Source: Kuschelorhynchus macadamiae
Lineage: Eukaryota; Arthropoda; Insecta; Coleoptera; Curculionidae
DNA: 64,000 nt
Assembly (NCBI GenBank): GCA_030620095.1
Contig: JAUTXW010002173.1
Location: 346,074 to 410,073 of the forward strand
Direction of reading: 5' to 3'
In this document: positions 1-14,466 of the stretch, in pieces
Numbering within the stretch: position 1 is the first letter of the stretch
How the letters are laid out: each line of letters opens with the position of its first letter
Made by a program: the position numbers and the translations under genes
Notes under the pieces: model-generated
Databases searched by the model: none
What the model saw: the letters and a program-made list of their open reading frames with translations, nothing else
Told to the model about the DNA's origin: nothing

Positions 1-1404
1 ATAGGTAATAAAAATTCTTGGTATTAAAAAACACATTTTTTCTTATTTTTTGTTTCTCATCTTTGTAATATTAATATATTTTTAAAATTTGCAAGGTATT
101 ATTCATTAGCTTAGTCGATTTGTAAGTTGTATGATATATTTATAATTATGTAATGATAGAGTTAAAAAAATCGTTTATAATTATTATTTTAGTTTTCAAA
201 AATGTTAAAATAATAGAACTTTGATTGCTAACAATTACCACAAAGTTTGTGGAAAAAGAGATGAGTTGAGGATATCAGTAATTTTTTTTAGTATTTCCTG
301 CGATGTAAAAAAGACAATTCCATTTCCTTCTGTCCCTCCTGTTGGTTTATCCTTCTGCTTAGTTAACTTAAAAACTCTAATAAGAATCTAAAAAGGTGAA
401 ACAGAATTGAGAATTAATAAAAATGTTTAAAAAATGTATGTAGGCTTTATTTTACTTTCCTCGCAATAAAGCTTTAGTCTCACCAAGGGAATTGAGAAAT
501 AAACAACTTATATATAATTATTGCCTATGAAAACAGAAAATAATATCAAATAGTAAATACAACATTAAATAGACTAAGGGAAAGAAAATGTAAAAATGGC
601 TCATCGAACAGAGAGACTGAAAATGCTGATTGAACTAATAAGCAAACTGTTAAGGTAAAAAATGTATTTTGGCTAACAATAGTTTTCCCAAGTTGATGCT
701 TATTTTTAAAAAAATATAACACATTTGTCCAGTTTTGTAGGTGTTTAAGATATTAGTAATTTATGAAATTCAAGGTATTTATATTTTCAAGGGATTCTTG
801 TATCCCCTAAGCCTACTTTGTATAATAGAAAACAAAATATATACTAAACGAATCGGTTTGTCCGTTTTCAAGCCATCGTGGGCGCAAATTTTGTTTACAT
901 ACACCCATCCGTACAGGCATCATATATTTTTTTCTAAAAAATGAAACTCTAAAACGTTAAAAATTCCAACTTATGTTTTTCGAAATATTTTGCGATTTCA
1001 ATACTTTTATATAGTGTATCCATAATATAATGGCTGGTATATGGAGAAGTAAAAATAATTTCAGAGGAAACATGATTACTAAAAATGAGAAACTTAGTGT
1101 GACAATAAAATTCTGTTTAAAGAATGTAATATTATAAAAAAAGCAACCCGTAATATGGAGCACAATAAAGCTTTGTAAGCTCTAAAAGAAATGAAATCTG
1201 AATAAAAAAAAGACACATAAAAGCTCTTACTAAATACTACTAAAATAGTGTAATATTGCAATATTACACTATTTTAGGAACTAATAAACATTACTAAAGA
1301 AGTTTTCTAAATAAATAAAAAGATAAATAAGAAAATTAATGAAAAAATATATTTATGGGTCTAATTTTTTTATTATTCTACCGTTTTTAGAACGGGAGAC
1401 TTAC
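1..1404 (-). other. Presumed intron 1 of the left repeat-protein paralogue, plus unassigned AT-rich DNA
   Basis: No coding feature is visible on either strand. The stretch lies downstream (minus strand) of the GTAAGT donor at 1404-1399, so it should be intron unless the gene is dead. The matching intron of the intact neighbour is 1,149 bp, but no acceptor followed by EISxLP-type coding sequence is seen here. Exon 2 is therefore off the window or lost. The one distinctive item is a perfect palindrome at 1241-1276. Confidence 0.45.
1241..1276. repeat. Perfect 36-bp palindrome
   Basis: The left half TAAAATAGTGTAATATTG is followed immediately by its exact reverse complement with no spacer. It is AT-rich, lies inside the presumed intron of the left repeat-protein gene, and has no recognised function. 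It could extrude a cruciform or be the fused ends of a small inverted-repeat element. Confidence 0.9.
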
Positions 1405-1444
1405 CTTCGATCAACGCAATAATTAAAACAAATAGGACCTTCAT
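1405..1444 (-). CDS. Signal-peptide exon of a secreted repeat-protein paralogue (partial gene, runs off left edge)
   Basis: This 40-nt exon reads ATG then MKVLFVLIIALIE plus one base, followed by a GTAAGT donor at 1404-1399. It is the counterpart of the exon at 5063-5102 (MKVLFIFAIALAQ): same length, same phase-1 splice, same donor, and about 290 bp of shared upstream DNA. A basic residue after Met and then a run of hydrophobic residues mark a classical secretory signal. A TATA box and TCAGT initiator sit upstream at the expected spacing. By analogy the second exon would carry the mature protein, but it is not in this window. Whether the gene is intact is unknown. No function is assigned. Confidence 0.65.
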
Positions 1445-1472
1445 GTTGTATTTCTAATGTACTTTTTCAGAA

Positions 1473-1505
1473 ACTGATGATACACTCATGTTTTTGCTAT
1501 TTATA
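1473..1505 (-). promoter_or_regulatory. Core promoter of the left paralogue: TATA box and initiator
   Basis: On the minus strand TATAAATA (1505-1498) is followed by the arthropod initiator TCAGT (1477-1473), whose A at 1475 lies 30 bases downstream of the first T of the TATA box. That is the textbook spacing. The start codon is 31 bases further on, giving a very short leader. The whole block aligns with the promoter of the neighbouring gene at 5129-5165. Confidence 0.7.
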
Positions 1506-3308
1506 CAAATAATTGATTTGCCGTTAATATTTTTTTATATCAATTTATTGCTTCCTGTGCCATAAGGATAATATTCTAATAATATTTTGGCAAATAACGA
1601 TTATTTGGGAATTAAAGCAATAATCATAAAATAGTAGACTAAGTTTAATTACTATAAGATAAAAACGAAATATTATTGACCATCGTCTGATTATTAATAA
1701 TTATTAATCGAGATAATGATTTTATCTACAATAAGTCTATACTGCGCCCGTTTTAAAAAAAATTGTAAATTGACTTTTACCCGTAACTTCCCTCGTAACG
1801 AATATCACCACATCTATAACATAGTTTTTATATGCGAGACAAATCAGTATTTAGTCAGGAGGAGCGGTGCAAAATTTGAATATTAGGGTGCAAAAGACCT
1901 TTAAAATTTTCATATAAAAATTTACTATAGGGGGGGGGAGGCTAACTTGACCGACCTTCTAGAAACACCTTCCTCATAGTAAAATATATCAAGTTTACAT
2001 AAGTAATTACATATATTTCCTTAGACTTCCTTAGGCAATAAAGTTAATGATAGCTGCTTCATTTATTTCGACTAATGGGCCTTTTTTTTAATTATCTATG
2101 TAAACTGCTGAAGAACACAAATGAATGTTCTTTAAATTAAAACAAACTTTGGTAATGTCAGTAACTAACCATAGTTATAAATGTTATAATACTGCTACGT
2201 ATCGTTTACCAATAAGAAATGGCTATGAGAAAATGACAGATGCGATATTGCTGATGATAAACAAATTATATTGTTTTTTTTATGTTTTAAGAACTGAGTT
2301 TGGAGATCATTAATCTATACAACACCATTTTTATTGTAAATATAAGCAACTAAAGTAGCCTTGCACATTAACTAGAGGGAGCAATATTCCATAAGGATTT
2401 GACTATCGTTTAGTTATTTTTTGAGTGTGCGAGGGGTACCTATACTTTCTGTATTTATTAATTAATATGTATTATTGCTTCATATTTATTACTTTACTTA
2501 GTACTAGGATAAAAACCATAATCATTAAAACTTCCCCGACGTTAAACGAGGCTTGAATTAGTTTTTAGCTGGAATAATTCGATAATAATAATTGTCCAAG
2601 ACCCTATCAATGAATACTGTAAAAACTTAGTTTTTTCTTTAAGAAGACTAATGGAAAAATGGCTTTATCCTGTATGTCTCCCTGGAATAGTTTCCAAAAT
2701 AAGTGATGTGAACTTTAGGCAGTCGATGAGATTGTTCAATATATTGTTCACGAGAAGAATTGCATTGTTTCTTCTCGATTAATGTTTCTTCATCCTATAA
2801 CCTAAAGTACTGTCTGTTATGGATTATTACTTGCACTCTCTTAATCTCGTTATGCGAATGAAGTAGTTAATATTCCAGCTAATTGAGCAATTCTCTGGAT
2901 GGTTCTGACCAAATATGTTTGATAACTCCAGTACCTGACAATATTTAGTTATTGTTTAACATCTTTTAGGCTGGAGTTATTAAAGTTCTGTAAAGTAACT
3001 TTACTATTATTGAAACAATTGTATGGCAGCTATTTGCCTCCTGGTATTGTTAACAGCACTTCTATAATTCCAGCCTAGATGTGAAGTAGACTTTAAATAG
3101 TTTATCGTTTTAATCTTTGAGTTTACTAACCGAACAAAAAATATCATAGCTATGGGGTATGCATTTAAAATGGGAATGGGTTTCTTATTATGTCAACGTA
3201 AGTCAAGAAAGCATTGTCATAATTTAACTAATTTTATTATTACTTTCACAACGCCTCAGTTGGGAAGTCAATATATTTTAAAATAGCCTATTATTTATAA
3301 TTTGTCTC
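1506..3308. other. Intergenic DNA between the two repeat-protein genes
   Basis: The part up to about 1735 aligns with 5166-5400 upstream of the neighbouring gene; for example TAAAGCAATAATCATAAAAT occurs in both, so it is probably shared promoter or duplicated flank. The rest is AT-rich with a 10-G run near 1931 and no ORF of interest. AATAAA on the minus strand at 3238-3233 is the likely poly(A) signal of the right gene, about 70 bases after its stop. Confidence 0.5.
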
Positions 3309-5102
3309 TTAGAAAGTAATGGCGGCACTATTTCTGCTGTTGGCTTTTTCGATTAACAGTTGGAGTTTCTGGAAGCAACGAGTGCAAGCGCTCTCTTCAA
3401 CTGGGGCAGGTGATTCGGCTGGTACGTCTGGGACGATATCTTGACCTCCAGGCAAGTGCGCCAGGACTTCTTCGAGAAGAGCTCTGACGTATTTTACGCA
3501 ACTAGGGGTGGCTTCAGATTCAATTGAAGGCAAGTGAGAGATTTCGATTTCATCTTGGGTTTCGATTTCAGCTGGGAGGTGGGAGATTTCTATTTCATCT
3601 TGAGTTCCAATTTCAGCTGGGAGGTGGGAAATTTCAATTTCATCTTGGGTTCCGATTTCAGCCGGGAGATGGGAGATTTCGGTTTCATCTTGAGTTCCGA
3701 TTTCGGCAGGTAAATGAGAGATTTCTATTTCATCTTGGGTTCCGATATCAGCTGGCAGATGTGAAATTTCGATTTCGTCTTGGGCTTCAATTTCTGCGGG
3801 CAGGTTGCTTATTTCTATGTCTCCAGCGCCGACTTGGATTTCAGAGGGGAGGTTGCTGATTTCGATGTTGACCGGCAGGACGCTGATTTCAACGTCATGG
3901 GGAAATGCAAGGCCTAAAATTTCCAATTAAATTTGTTTTAAATTTTGAATGTATATTTAATTAATTAAATATACATTCAAAATAAATGACCTCTTTAGAA
4001 TATGTTTTATGTTACTATGTATTTTATGACAATATTTAAAGCAATTCAAACTGTAAGTACGCTTTGAACATTTAAATACTACTAAGCAACATGATACAGC
4101 TATATAAGGCAATATTATTTGTCACTTTTGTTTTTTTAGATACATATTTGAAGCAATTGTTTGGAGTGAAGAAGGCCAGTATTTACGTGTAAACATTTAT
4201 ATAGAGCCATGAACTTTCTGTGTGACAGTTGCGAAATATAGGTATGTATATGATAAAAAGTGAATGAACGGAATCTTACGAATACGTATGGTCACTAACA
4301 ACGTGGTTATTTATAGGGTTTGAACTTATTGTAAGTGATAAATATTCACAGCTTTATTTATAAATCATACGTTTTTAACACTAATTTGGTTACAGAAGTC
4401 AGGCCGTCCAAAGAAATATGAGTCTGTTGATCATATTTTTACAAAGGAAATGCATTTGTTGTTACAGAAGATTATGTTTTAGACCACATGTCACAAACTA
4501 TAATGATAAAATATTTTCTTGTAATGACAATACTGAATAACCTTTTTGTTATTATATCTACGTGTTTTTACAATTATTTAAAAATCTTATAACAAATTAG
4601 CATCGATCGTTCATATTTTTTACGGATATAAAATATTAGAATTTTTAAGAATGTGCAGATTGATTTCAACCAAACAGGGAAAAAGAACGAAGAAGGAAAA
4701 CTACATATCGTTTCTTCTGAAAATAATTTAAATACATAATAATGGAAGTACTACATTTTAAAATGTGTTTGAAATTAACATTGGCACTACCAGTCACTTT
4801 TGGCACTTATCTCTCAGTGTGAAAATTTTGTATTATCAGCAGATACAAGATTAAGTTTAAAAGACGAAGAATGTATTACTCCATCCTTTCTAAGTTCAGC
4901 CGAATTAGTGTTTTACTGAAACCCCTTTGGTTTTCTTTTATAAATCTGCAAGATCTGCAGAAAAAAATACTTTTGCGTAGCAAAGTAAAAGCAAGGATAT
5001 CAGTATTTATGCCCATAATATAATTAACAAATAATAAATTATCATTTTGTTACTGAACTTACCTTGGGCCAAAGCAATGGCGAAAATAAAAAGTACCTTC
5101 AT
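3309..5102 (-). CDS. Secreted 15-residue-repeat protein, two coding exons, 214 aa, function unknown
   Basis: Exon 1 is 5102-5063 (13 codons plus one base); GTAAGT donor at 5062. Exon 2 is 3913-3309 after a TTTTAG acceptor; intron 1,149 bp. Exon 1 encodes MKVLFIFAIALAQ, a signal peptide continuing GLA-FPHD, with cleavage likely near the exon junction. The mature part has nine EISxLP motifs, the central ones spaced exactly 15 residues (consensus IEISHLPAEIGTQDE). A C-terminal segment of about 65 residues follows with a Cys, an amphipathic stretch (VKYVRALLEEVLAHLP), a Pro/Glu/Val-rich linker and a second CTRC cysteine pair. It is strongly acidic. The open frame extends above exon 2 only through intron, and ATG in exon 1 is the natural start. 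No known family is recognised. A partial paralogue lies at 1405-1444. Secretion is inferred; role unknown. Confidence 0.8.
3942..3983. repeat. Perfect 42-bp palindrome just upstream of a splice acceptor
   Basis: Half-site ATTTTGAATGTATATTTAAT plus T is followed without spacer by its exact reverse complement. It lies in the intron of the repeat-protein gene, ending about 27 bases before the exon 2 acceptor at 3914, where the branch point and polypyrimidine tract should be. In pre-mRNA it would form a 21-bp hairpin. Confidence 0.9.
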
Positions 5103-5128
5103 ATTGTATTTTTAACGAAATTTCAGAA

Positions 5129-5165
5129 ACTGATGTTATTCGTACTCTTTACCCTGTCATTTATA
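5129..5165 (-). promoter_or_regulatory. Core promoter of the 214-aa repeat-protein gene
   Basis: TATAAAT (5165-5159) precedes an initiator TCAGT (5133-5129) by 34 bases to its A at 5131; slightly long but acceptable. The start codon follows 29 bases later. Homology with the left paralogue's promoter continues to about 5400 (shared blocks include GAAATATTATTGACCAT), which points to co-regulation or recent duplication. Confidence 0.6.
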
Positions 5166-5400
5166 CTAAAAATTATTTTAATCAGCTGTTACGTTATTTA
5201 TAATTTTGATCACGTAGTAACTTTTTTGCCCTATAATAATAGCTAATTGCTTCCGGTGTAATAACAAAAATTTTGGCAAAGAACGTTTAATTCGGATTAA
5301 AGCAATAATCATAAAATAGTAAAAACGCTTTAAATTATTATAAGATATAAACGAAATATTATTGACCATTGTCTTATTGATAAAGAACAAAGATAAAATT

Positions 5401-8820
<3,420 letters not shown>

Positions 8821-8823
8821 TAG

Positions 8824-8999
8824 CCTAGGGCTGTCACCCAGTGTGTGTCCATAACATCAAGCCTTTTGCGAAACACACATCACTGCGTCCGTATCAAAAC
8901 TTCCACTGCGGGAGCCCTCTCGATGCCACAGGGTTTGTGCCAGCGGAAAGAGCTGGGGTGAGAGCTTGGCCAAAGCTTGGTTTGTTTCTGATGTTGCAG
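8824..8999 (-). repeat. Dispersed repeat, copy 1 (inverted relative to 15612-15808)
   Basis: About 175 bp of unusually GC-rich sequence aligns with the reverse complement of 15612-15808; shared blocks include CCCAGTGTGTGT, CTGCGTCCGTATCAAAACTT, GCGGGAGCCC, GAGCTTGGCCA/GAGTTTGGCCA and GGTTTGTTTC. The two copies are clearly diverged. It is probably a fragment of a retroelement or SINE-like family, but no coding domain is recognised. Confidence 0.75.
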
Positions 9000-9500
9000 T
9001 TGTAGAGTTTTAATGCGTCAAAGGGTGCCAGTTATGTATAGTGATTTTTTTAAATTTTTTTAATTTAGAATTTTATTATATACAGAAAAGTATATAGCAA
9101 CAATTACATTAAGATAAAGAGATAAGAGAATGACATATCTTAATGTTGAAATAAAATATATAAAAATATTTAGATGCAGTCTCTGTTTGGCATGGTCAAG
9201 AGTTTGACATAGCTGTGATGTACTCTACACTGAGGATATCATATATTTAGATTTCTGATCTCGATATTCAGTTCATTGTGATTGTCTCACGAGTACGGGT
9301 TTTCTCCTTTTCTTAATGCTCCTTTCCTGTGCCATTGTTTCTGAATATCGGTTTGCATATTTAAAATGGCTGCGCTGATCTATCATGCCATTTAGGAGTA
9401 GCTCTTTTTTGTTAAAGACAAAAACATTTTTGTAGAAGACAAAAATTAAATCAGTTTATTAATAATTAAAGACAAACATTTGAGCCTCATTAGCTAAATA
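9000..9500. other. Unassigned DNA
   Basis: Nothing identifiable is seen; AT-rich, no ORF. Confidence 0.4.
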
Positions 9501-9502
9501 TT

Positions 9503-9592
9503 GTACGACTGCCGATCTCGGAACTCGGTTGCCAGCGACTGCGTATGACTGCCTACAGATTGCCGACGACCGCCTATGACTGTTGAGGACTT
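9503..9592. repeat. Degenerate GACTGCC minisatellite, copy 1
   Basis: Short imperfect repeats of a GACTGCCGAT/TGACTGCC-like motif recur every 9-18 bases. The same motif forms a second, longer cluster at 12348-12503. Confidence 0.7.
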
Positions 9593-10695
9593 TAGATGTA
9601 TTCACACTTTCTCATACGTGCTGATTAGGTTACTGATTCTTATTTTTTTGGGAAACACAAAATTGGATATTTATAGCCACACAACTAAATACGAATTGAT
9701 ATAGTAAGATTAAAAATTAATAAATAACTTTAAACTTTTAACTTCAAGTAAAAATTAAAACTATTTTTGTAATATAAGAAAAACATAAACAATAACATAA
9801 ACTCGGGTAGCAACTAAAAATAATTTTAAATATTAGTAATATCACGATCAATATTTAAATTTTTTATACTTTCATTCATTTCATTTTTTTTGAGGTTAAA
9901 TAGTTAAATAGCTCATAGAAAATATTTTTTTGTTTACATCTTGTATATTGTTTCTTTCCGGTCATCGAAAAAAATTGTGTTTTTTACCGATAAGATGTCA
10001 CTGACTTTCTCCAAAATGAATACCATTTGATAAATTGCTAATTAAAACTACACAAACATTATATTTTGTACATTTTACAATACTTTTATTAGATTTACGT
10101 TTTGTTTGCTTGATTATATTTTCGTTCCTTCTTTTTGGTTTCTTCATTTAATTTTATTTTTTACTTTTACATTTTACTTCAAATTCTAGATGCCGGCGCT
10201 AATACAGCGAATAAGTATTGTTACGTTTGGTCATATCCTACTGAAAATCGGTATAAGTGAGTACCATTTAAAAGCGCAAATTACAAATTTTATTTAGGAA
10301 TTTTAAATTCAAAATAATAATACATTTAAAAAACGACAATTTTGGAAAGTAACACATAAAATTTGAAAACATATAAATAGATGTACGACAACGTTTTGGC
10401 TATCATATAAATTTATTACATGAAACAAAACTGAAGGTACCAGTCATAAAACTGAATACAAATAGTAACGGTAAGATGGTAACTTTATCTCAATTTCCAC
10501 TTTTCGTTGTTACACTTTATGTCCATTTTTTGCGTTTTTAGTCCCGTTCTTCCCATAATAAGGTCTTTGTGCACTTTTATTTTTTCTTTAAAACGTCTCA
10601 TCATTAGATTAAAGATATACACAAAAAAACTTTTAAAAAGTTTTTATTAGCAAACAAAAAAAAATCGGTGGAATAAGATTTCTTGATTTCTTACA
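9593..10695. other. AT-rich DNA, no genes
   Basis: No coding or structural feature can be supported in this stretch, apart from A/T homopolymers. Confidence 0.4.
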
Positions 10696-11160
10696 AATCT
10701 TATTTGATGCCATTTTGTTCCGCCATTTTGAATTGGTACCACAACTTTACCAGTGTATCTCTTAATCACACTTAATGCGTGCACAAAATTTGGAAACACA
10801 CTTCTAAGTAGTTTTTCACGCTGGTTTTTTATATATTTTATTAGTCCGCCATTTGGTTTTGCTAGCTGAGTTTCATGCCAAAATGTTATCAGTTATCATA
10901 ACACGTGATTTTTGTGCAAAATTTGAGGCAAATTGGATAATTAGTTTTTTTATTAATAATTTTTTAACGTTTCACTAGGTCGCCATTTTGCTCAGGCATA
11001 CTGGATTTTTACCAAAATCTTACCAAGTTATCCTCATATGACCCTTAATTTTTGACTAAAATTTGAACCCAGACAAGTTTTTGCCGCCAATTAACAGATA
11101 GACGGACCGACGGAATTGATTAAACATATTTTTTGGCATCTAGGAACGCTAAAATGTGAA

Positions 11161-11240
<80 letters not shown>

Positions 11241-11249
11241 ATATATATA

Positions 11250-11319
<70 letters not shown>

Positions 11320-11645
11320 TACAATTAGTTATGGCACACAATTTGAAATCAGTCTATTAAGTAGTTTTTCAGACTGAATTTTTAAAGATTTTATTAAGTC
11401 GCCATTTTGTTCCGCTATCTTGGTTTAGGTCATCCCCATAAGGCCCTTAATTTTTGACCGAAATTTGAAGTTAATCGGGTGAGCAGTTTTTTAGCTCTAC
11501 CGCGGAGCAGACAAATAGACAGACCGACGAAATTGAGAAAACATGTTTTTCGACATCTAGGGACCCTGAAGCGTAAAGAGCTGAAAACATCTCGGAGGGT
11601 GATTTTTTTACGATTACAATAATTCCCTTTTACGAGAGAAGCAAA
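10696..11645 (+). repeat. Interspersed repeat with internal CGCCATTTTG subrepeats, copy 1
   Basis: The motif CCGCCATTTTGTTCCG and its flank (ACCAGTTTATCTC..., TTTGAAGTTAAT...GAGCAGTTTTTTAGC) recur roughly every 130 bp. The copy ends in a characteristic tail: ACAGACAGACCGACGAAATT, then GACATCTAGGGACCCT, ATCTCGGAGGGTGATTTTTT and CTTTTACGAGAGAAG. A (TA)n array at 11163-11319 has expanded inside it. Related copies lie at 24660-25255, 26570-27710 and, inverted, 51695-52520. No transposase is recognised; unclassified. Confidence 0.75.
11163..11319. repeat. (TA)n microsatellite, about 155 bp
   Basis: An interrupted TA dinucleotide array sits inside the interspersed repeat copy at 10.7-11.6 kb. Confidence 0.95.
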
Positions 11646-12347
11646 AGTAGTATTAATTAAAAAAAATACTTTTAGAACTATCCAACATGACTGCCTCTGG
11701 TAAGAGTAGAAACTAGTTTTGTCTCATCAAACTGCCCATCAACCCCTTAGTAGCGCCCGTGTAAGTTCAATGCAAAAGGTACTATATTCGTGTTACATAA
11801 ATATCATAAACTTTTTTCGTTACAGAATTTGGCATTGCAGTTATTTGTGGAATACTCTAGTAATTATAATATTTTTTATTAGCCAATAAATTTAAATTTA
11901 TTAATTCATTATTCGATTTGTATGTAAATGTAGGTTTGTAACAAACTAATGATATCAATAATAATATCAGTGGTAACTAATACAAGAGTATATGGATAGC
12001 CCAGATTGTCAAAAAATATATTGTATTCATATATTTTATATTTATATTACACTAGGTATTGCATTTTTAAAATATCGATAAAACACTTAATTATCTTTTA
12101 CTATTGCTATTGTTAGCTATATATGTGTTATGTATAATTAAACATGTTAATGTATTTTCTATTAAATTAAAATAAATTTGAGATTTGAGATCCAGAATTC
12201 CTGGGATCTCGTAAAAAAATCCAAATTTTATTTATTAGTATTATAAATTATTATGAAAAAGATACATATATTACAGAACTTTGTTAATGCAAAGTATGGA
12301 AATGAACTTTCATTGATCAGATGGAACGGTTTAGGAACTATGGCCTT
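11646..12347. other. Unassigned AT-rich DNA
   Basis: No gene, repeat boundary or motif can be supported here. Confidence 0.4.
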
Positions 12348-12503
12348 ACTGACTGGCGACTGCCGACAGACTTCTAGTGATTGCTTGTCTACTACCGATG
12401 ATTGCCAGTGACTGCTTCTCTACTGCCGATTACTGCTTATTACTGCTTATGACTGTCGATTACTGCCACTGACTGCCTAGACATTTGTACACCGATTGCC
12501 TTA
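12348..12503. repeat. Degenerate GACTGCC minisatellite, copy 2
   Basis: About ten imperfect repeats built on GACTGCC / TGATTGCC / TTACTGCT with variable short linkers. This is the same core as the cluster at 9503-9592, 2.8 kb to the left. Confidence 0.75.
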
Positions 12504-13265
12504 GTGTGACACCCCTCGTAATCATAAATCATTTTTTAATTTTATTAATCAAATACAATCGTCGAATCAAATTTGCAATGTTAAAGTTGCCGCAGGTTGA
12601 GAATAGTATAATTGCTGTAATATATTGATACTAATAAGTTTAAAAGAAACATTTTAAAGATCACTAAGGTACAAAATAGTTTATTAGCCATTATTCTGAT
12701 AAAAAAAATCCCATTTCAGATCTGTTTGAAGGAAAATACAACGAAACTTAACATCGTTGTCCTTTTTAAATAAATATGTTCAGATTTTTTTGTTGCATTT
12801 AGAATAACCATCACACTTATTTTTTGACTTTTTCTCAACTCAATAAAATATTTAAATTTAAATTGATTGACATAAATATTTAATGTGAACATGTGAATTA
12901 TACACATAATGTTTTGATACACAATATAAAGAATATTATTTATCCAAAAGACAAATTGATATACTTGGTCTTGTTCACATTGAGTGGCAATCGATTATCT
13001 AAAACCAAATTCCCATTGAGATTAATATTGTACTGATGAGTATAATCAATGCTACCTGCCCACCTTATAGTTGTTCAGCTAAAGAGAGAAATGCATTTTT
13101 ATGATTTTAAGAAAAAAAATCCTAAATAGCCATACGGATCATATGGAAACGTCGTGAATGTATACTAGAACTGTCCAAGCAGTAAAGAAACTACGAAATT
13201 TGTCATTACAATGATATTTTGTACATAAGTAATTCAAATTCCTATCCACCATATAGTCTTTTTTA
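12504..13265. other. Unassigned DNA
   Basis: No supportable gene is present; short open frames lack domains. Confidence 0.4.
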
Positions 13266-13269
13266 TTTA

Positions 13270-14410
13270 TGAGCAGACCATGAAGGAAGGCCTAAGTACT
13301 AGGTACCGTGGTTGCTTTAAGTGAAGATAGGGAGAGTTTATCGATGCTGGACGTAAAGACTTATAGATTAGGAGAAGAGGGAGACATTTGCTCGTAACCC
13401 ATTCTATAATCAGGACATCACTCTGGAAATAATGGAACGAACAAAGTGGGAGGCCATTGGTCTTTGCAGTTAAACGGTGGAGGGATGCATGTGTATCTCC
13501 CTTGCTGGAATGACTAAGGAGGGCACAATGGATTATAATTCATCAAGACAGAATATGTGTTATTATTCGTAAAATCGAGACAGATCTTGTTTGGATCATC
13601 AGACAGGCAAATAGCTATTCTTTGGAGAGAGTCAAGAATATTAAGGATTAAAAGAGAGGCTGCTCCCTATATATGCGAGCATATTCAAGGATGAGTTTGA
13701 TTTGCGAAGTGTAAAATGTATACAAGTTGGCAGAAGAAGAATGTTCGAGCTTGGAAAAAGAAACCCAATTCTATAGATAGATTCTAAAAAGTGATACCAA
13801 GTAAGATAAAAGGGATCTTTGGTTTCGAGCATTTGAGTATACATTTGAATTGAAGATAATTTGTGAGATACAGTACAACTGGAAAAGGTTCTTTGCTGCC
13901 TATTCTACGATTTTATTGAGGTCCTCAGTTAGGGGTAAATTCATTACTCTACGCCTATCATTAATTCGAGTCTTAGAGACAGGTTTGGGAAAATGAATAT
14001 TGGAGGGGAGTGTACTAATCTTAGAATAGCTGTGAATAGGACTCCTGGTAGGAGAAATCAGATCATTGATGTGCAGGAGGAGTAAAAAAAGAGCCAGTAC
14101 TGAACCTTGTGGAACGCCTACGTTGATTGATTTGAAATGGCCGTCAACCTCTAAAGGAAATTGGTAATCCAAGAACAAAGTTTTCGGGGAAGACCATAGG
14201 CAGGAAGTTTGTTAAGAAGTACATATGTCAGACTTGATCAAATGTTTTGTATATGCCGAGGGCAATAATTTATGCATGTCCATGGAATTTGATAGACTTA
14301 TTCTAGTTGTGGGTTACGACGGTAAGAAGATCTGTTGTGGTTCTTTGGATGTGGAGGCCGTATTCCCTGTCGTGGATAAGTTTAAATCTTTCAAGGTATT
14401 TGAAAACATC
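13270..14410 (-). mobile_element. Non-LTR retrotransposon (LINE) reverse-transcriptase relic
   Basis: Read on the minus strand in shifting frames, the order of motifs matches a jockey/CR1-like LINE RT: REYGLHIQRTTTDLLTVVTH (14.39-14.31 kb), the IYKTFDQV block (counterpart of DISKAFDRVW), then VGVPQGSVLA, HINDL and PIHSYSKISTL. Downstream come the thumb-like stretch and a C-terminal region to about 13.27 kb (FSKLEHSSSANLYTF, QRIAICLSDDP). The catalytic YADD box reads YSKI, so both aspartates are gone, and stops and frameshifts are frequent. It is a dead 5'-truncated copy. The clade is inferred from general motif style and could be another jockey-superfamily lineage. Confidence 0.85.
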
Positions 14411-14466
14411 ATTATTATTTCAAAAAAAAAACAATATACAATAATAGTAAAGACTAGAGACAGAAA

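Noticed and set aside
3524..3859. 111-residue plus-strand frame (FRFHLGFRFQLGGG...)
   Set aside because: It is the antisense shadow of the 45-bp repeats of the secreted-protein exon. The minus strand has the signal exon, splice sites and promoter.
13019..13060. CTGATGAG near 13033 as another hammerhead
   Set aside because: No stem II or GAAA follows at a workable distance.
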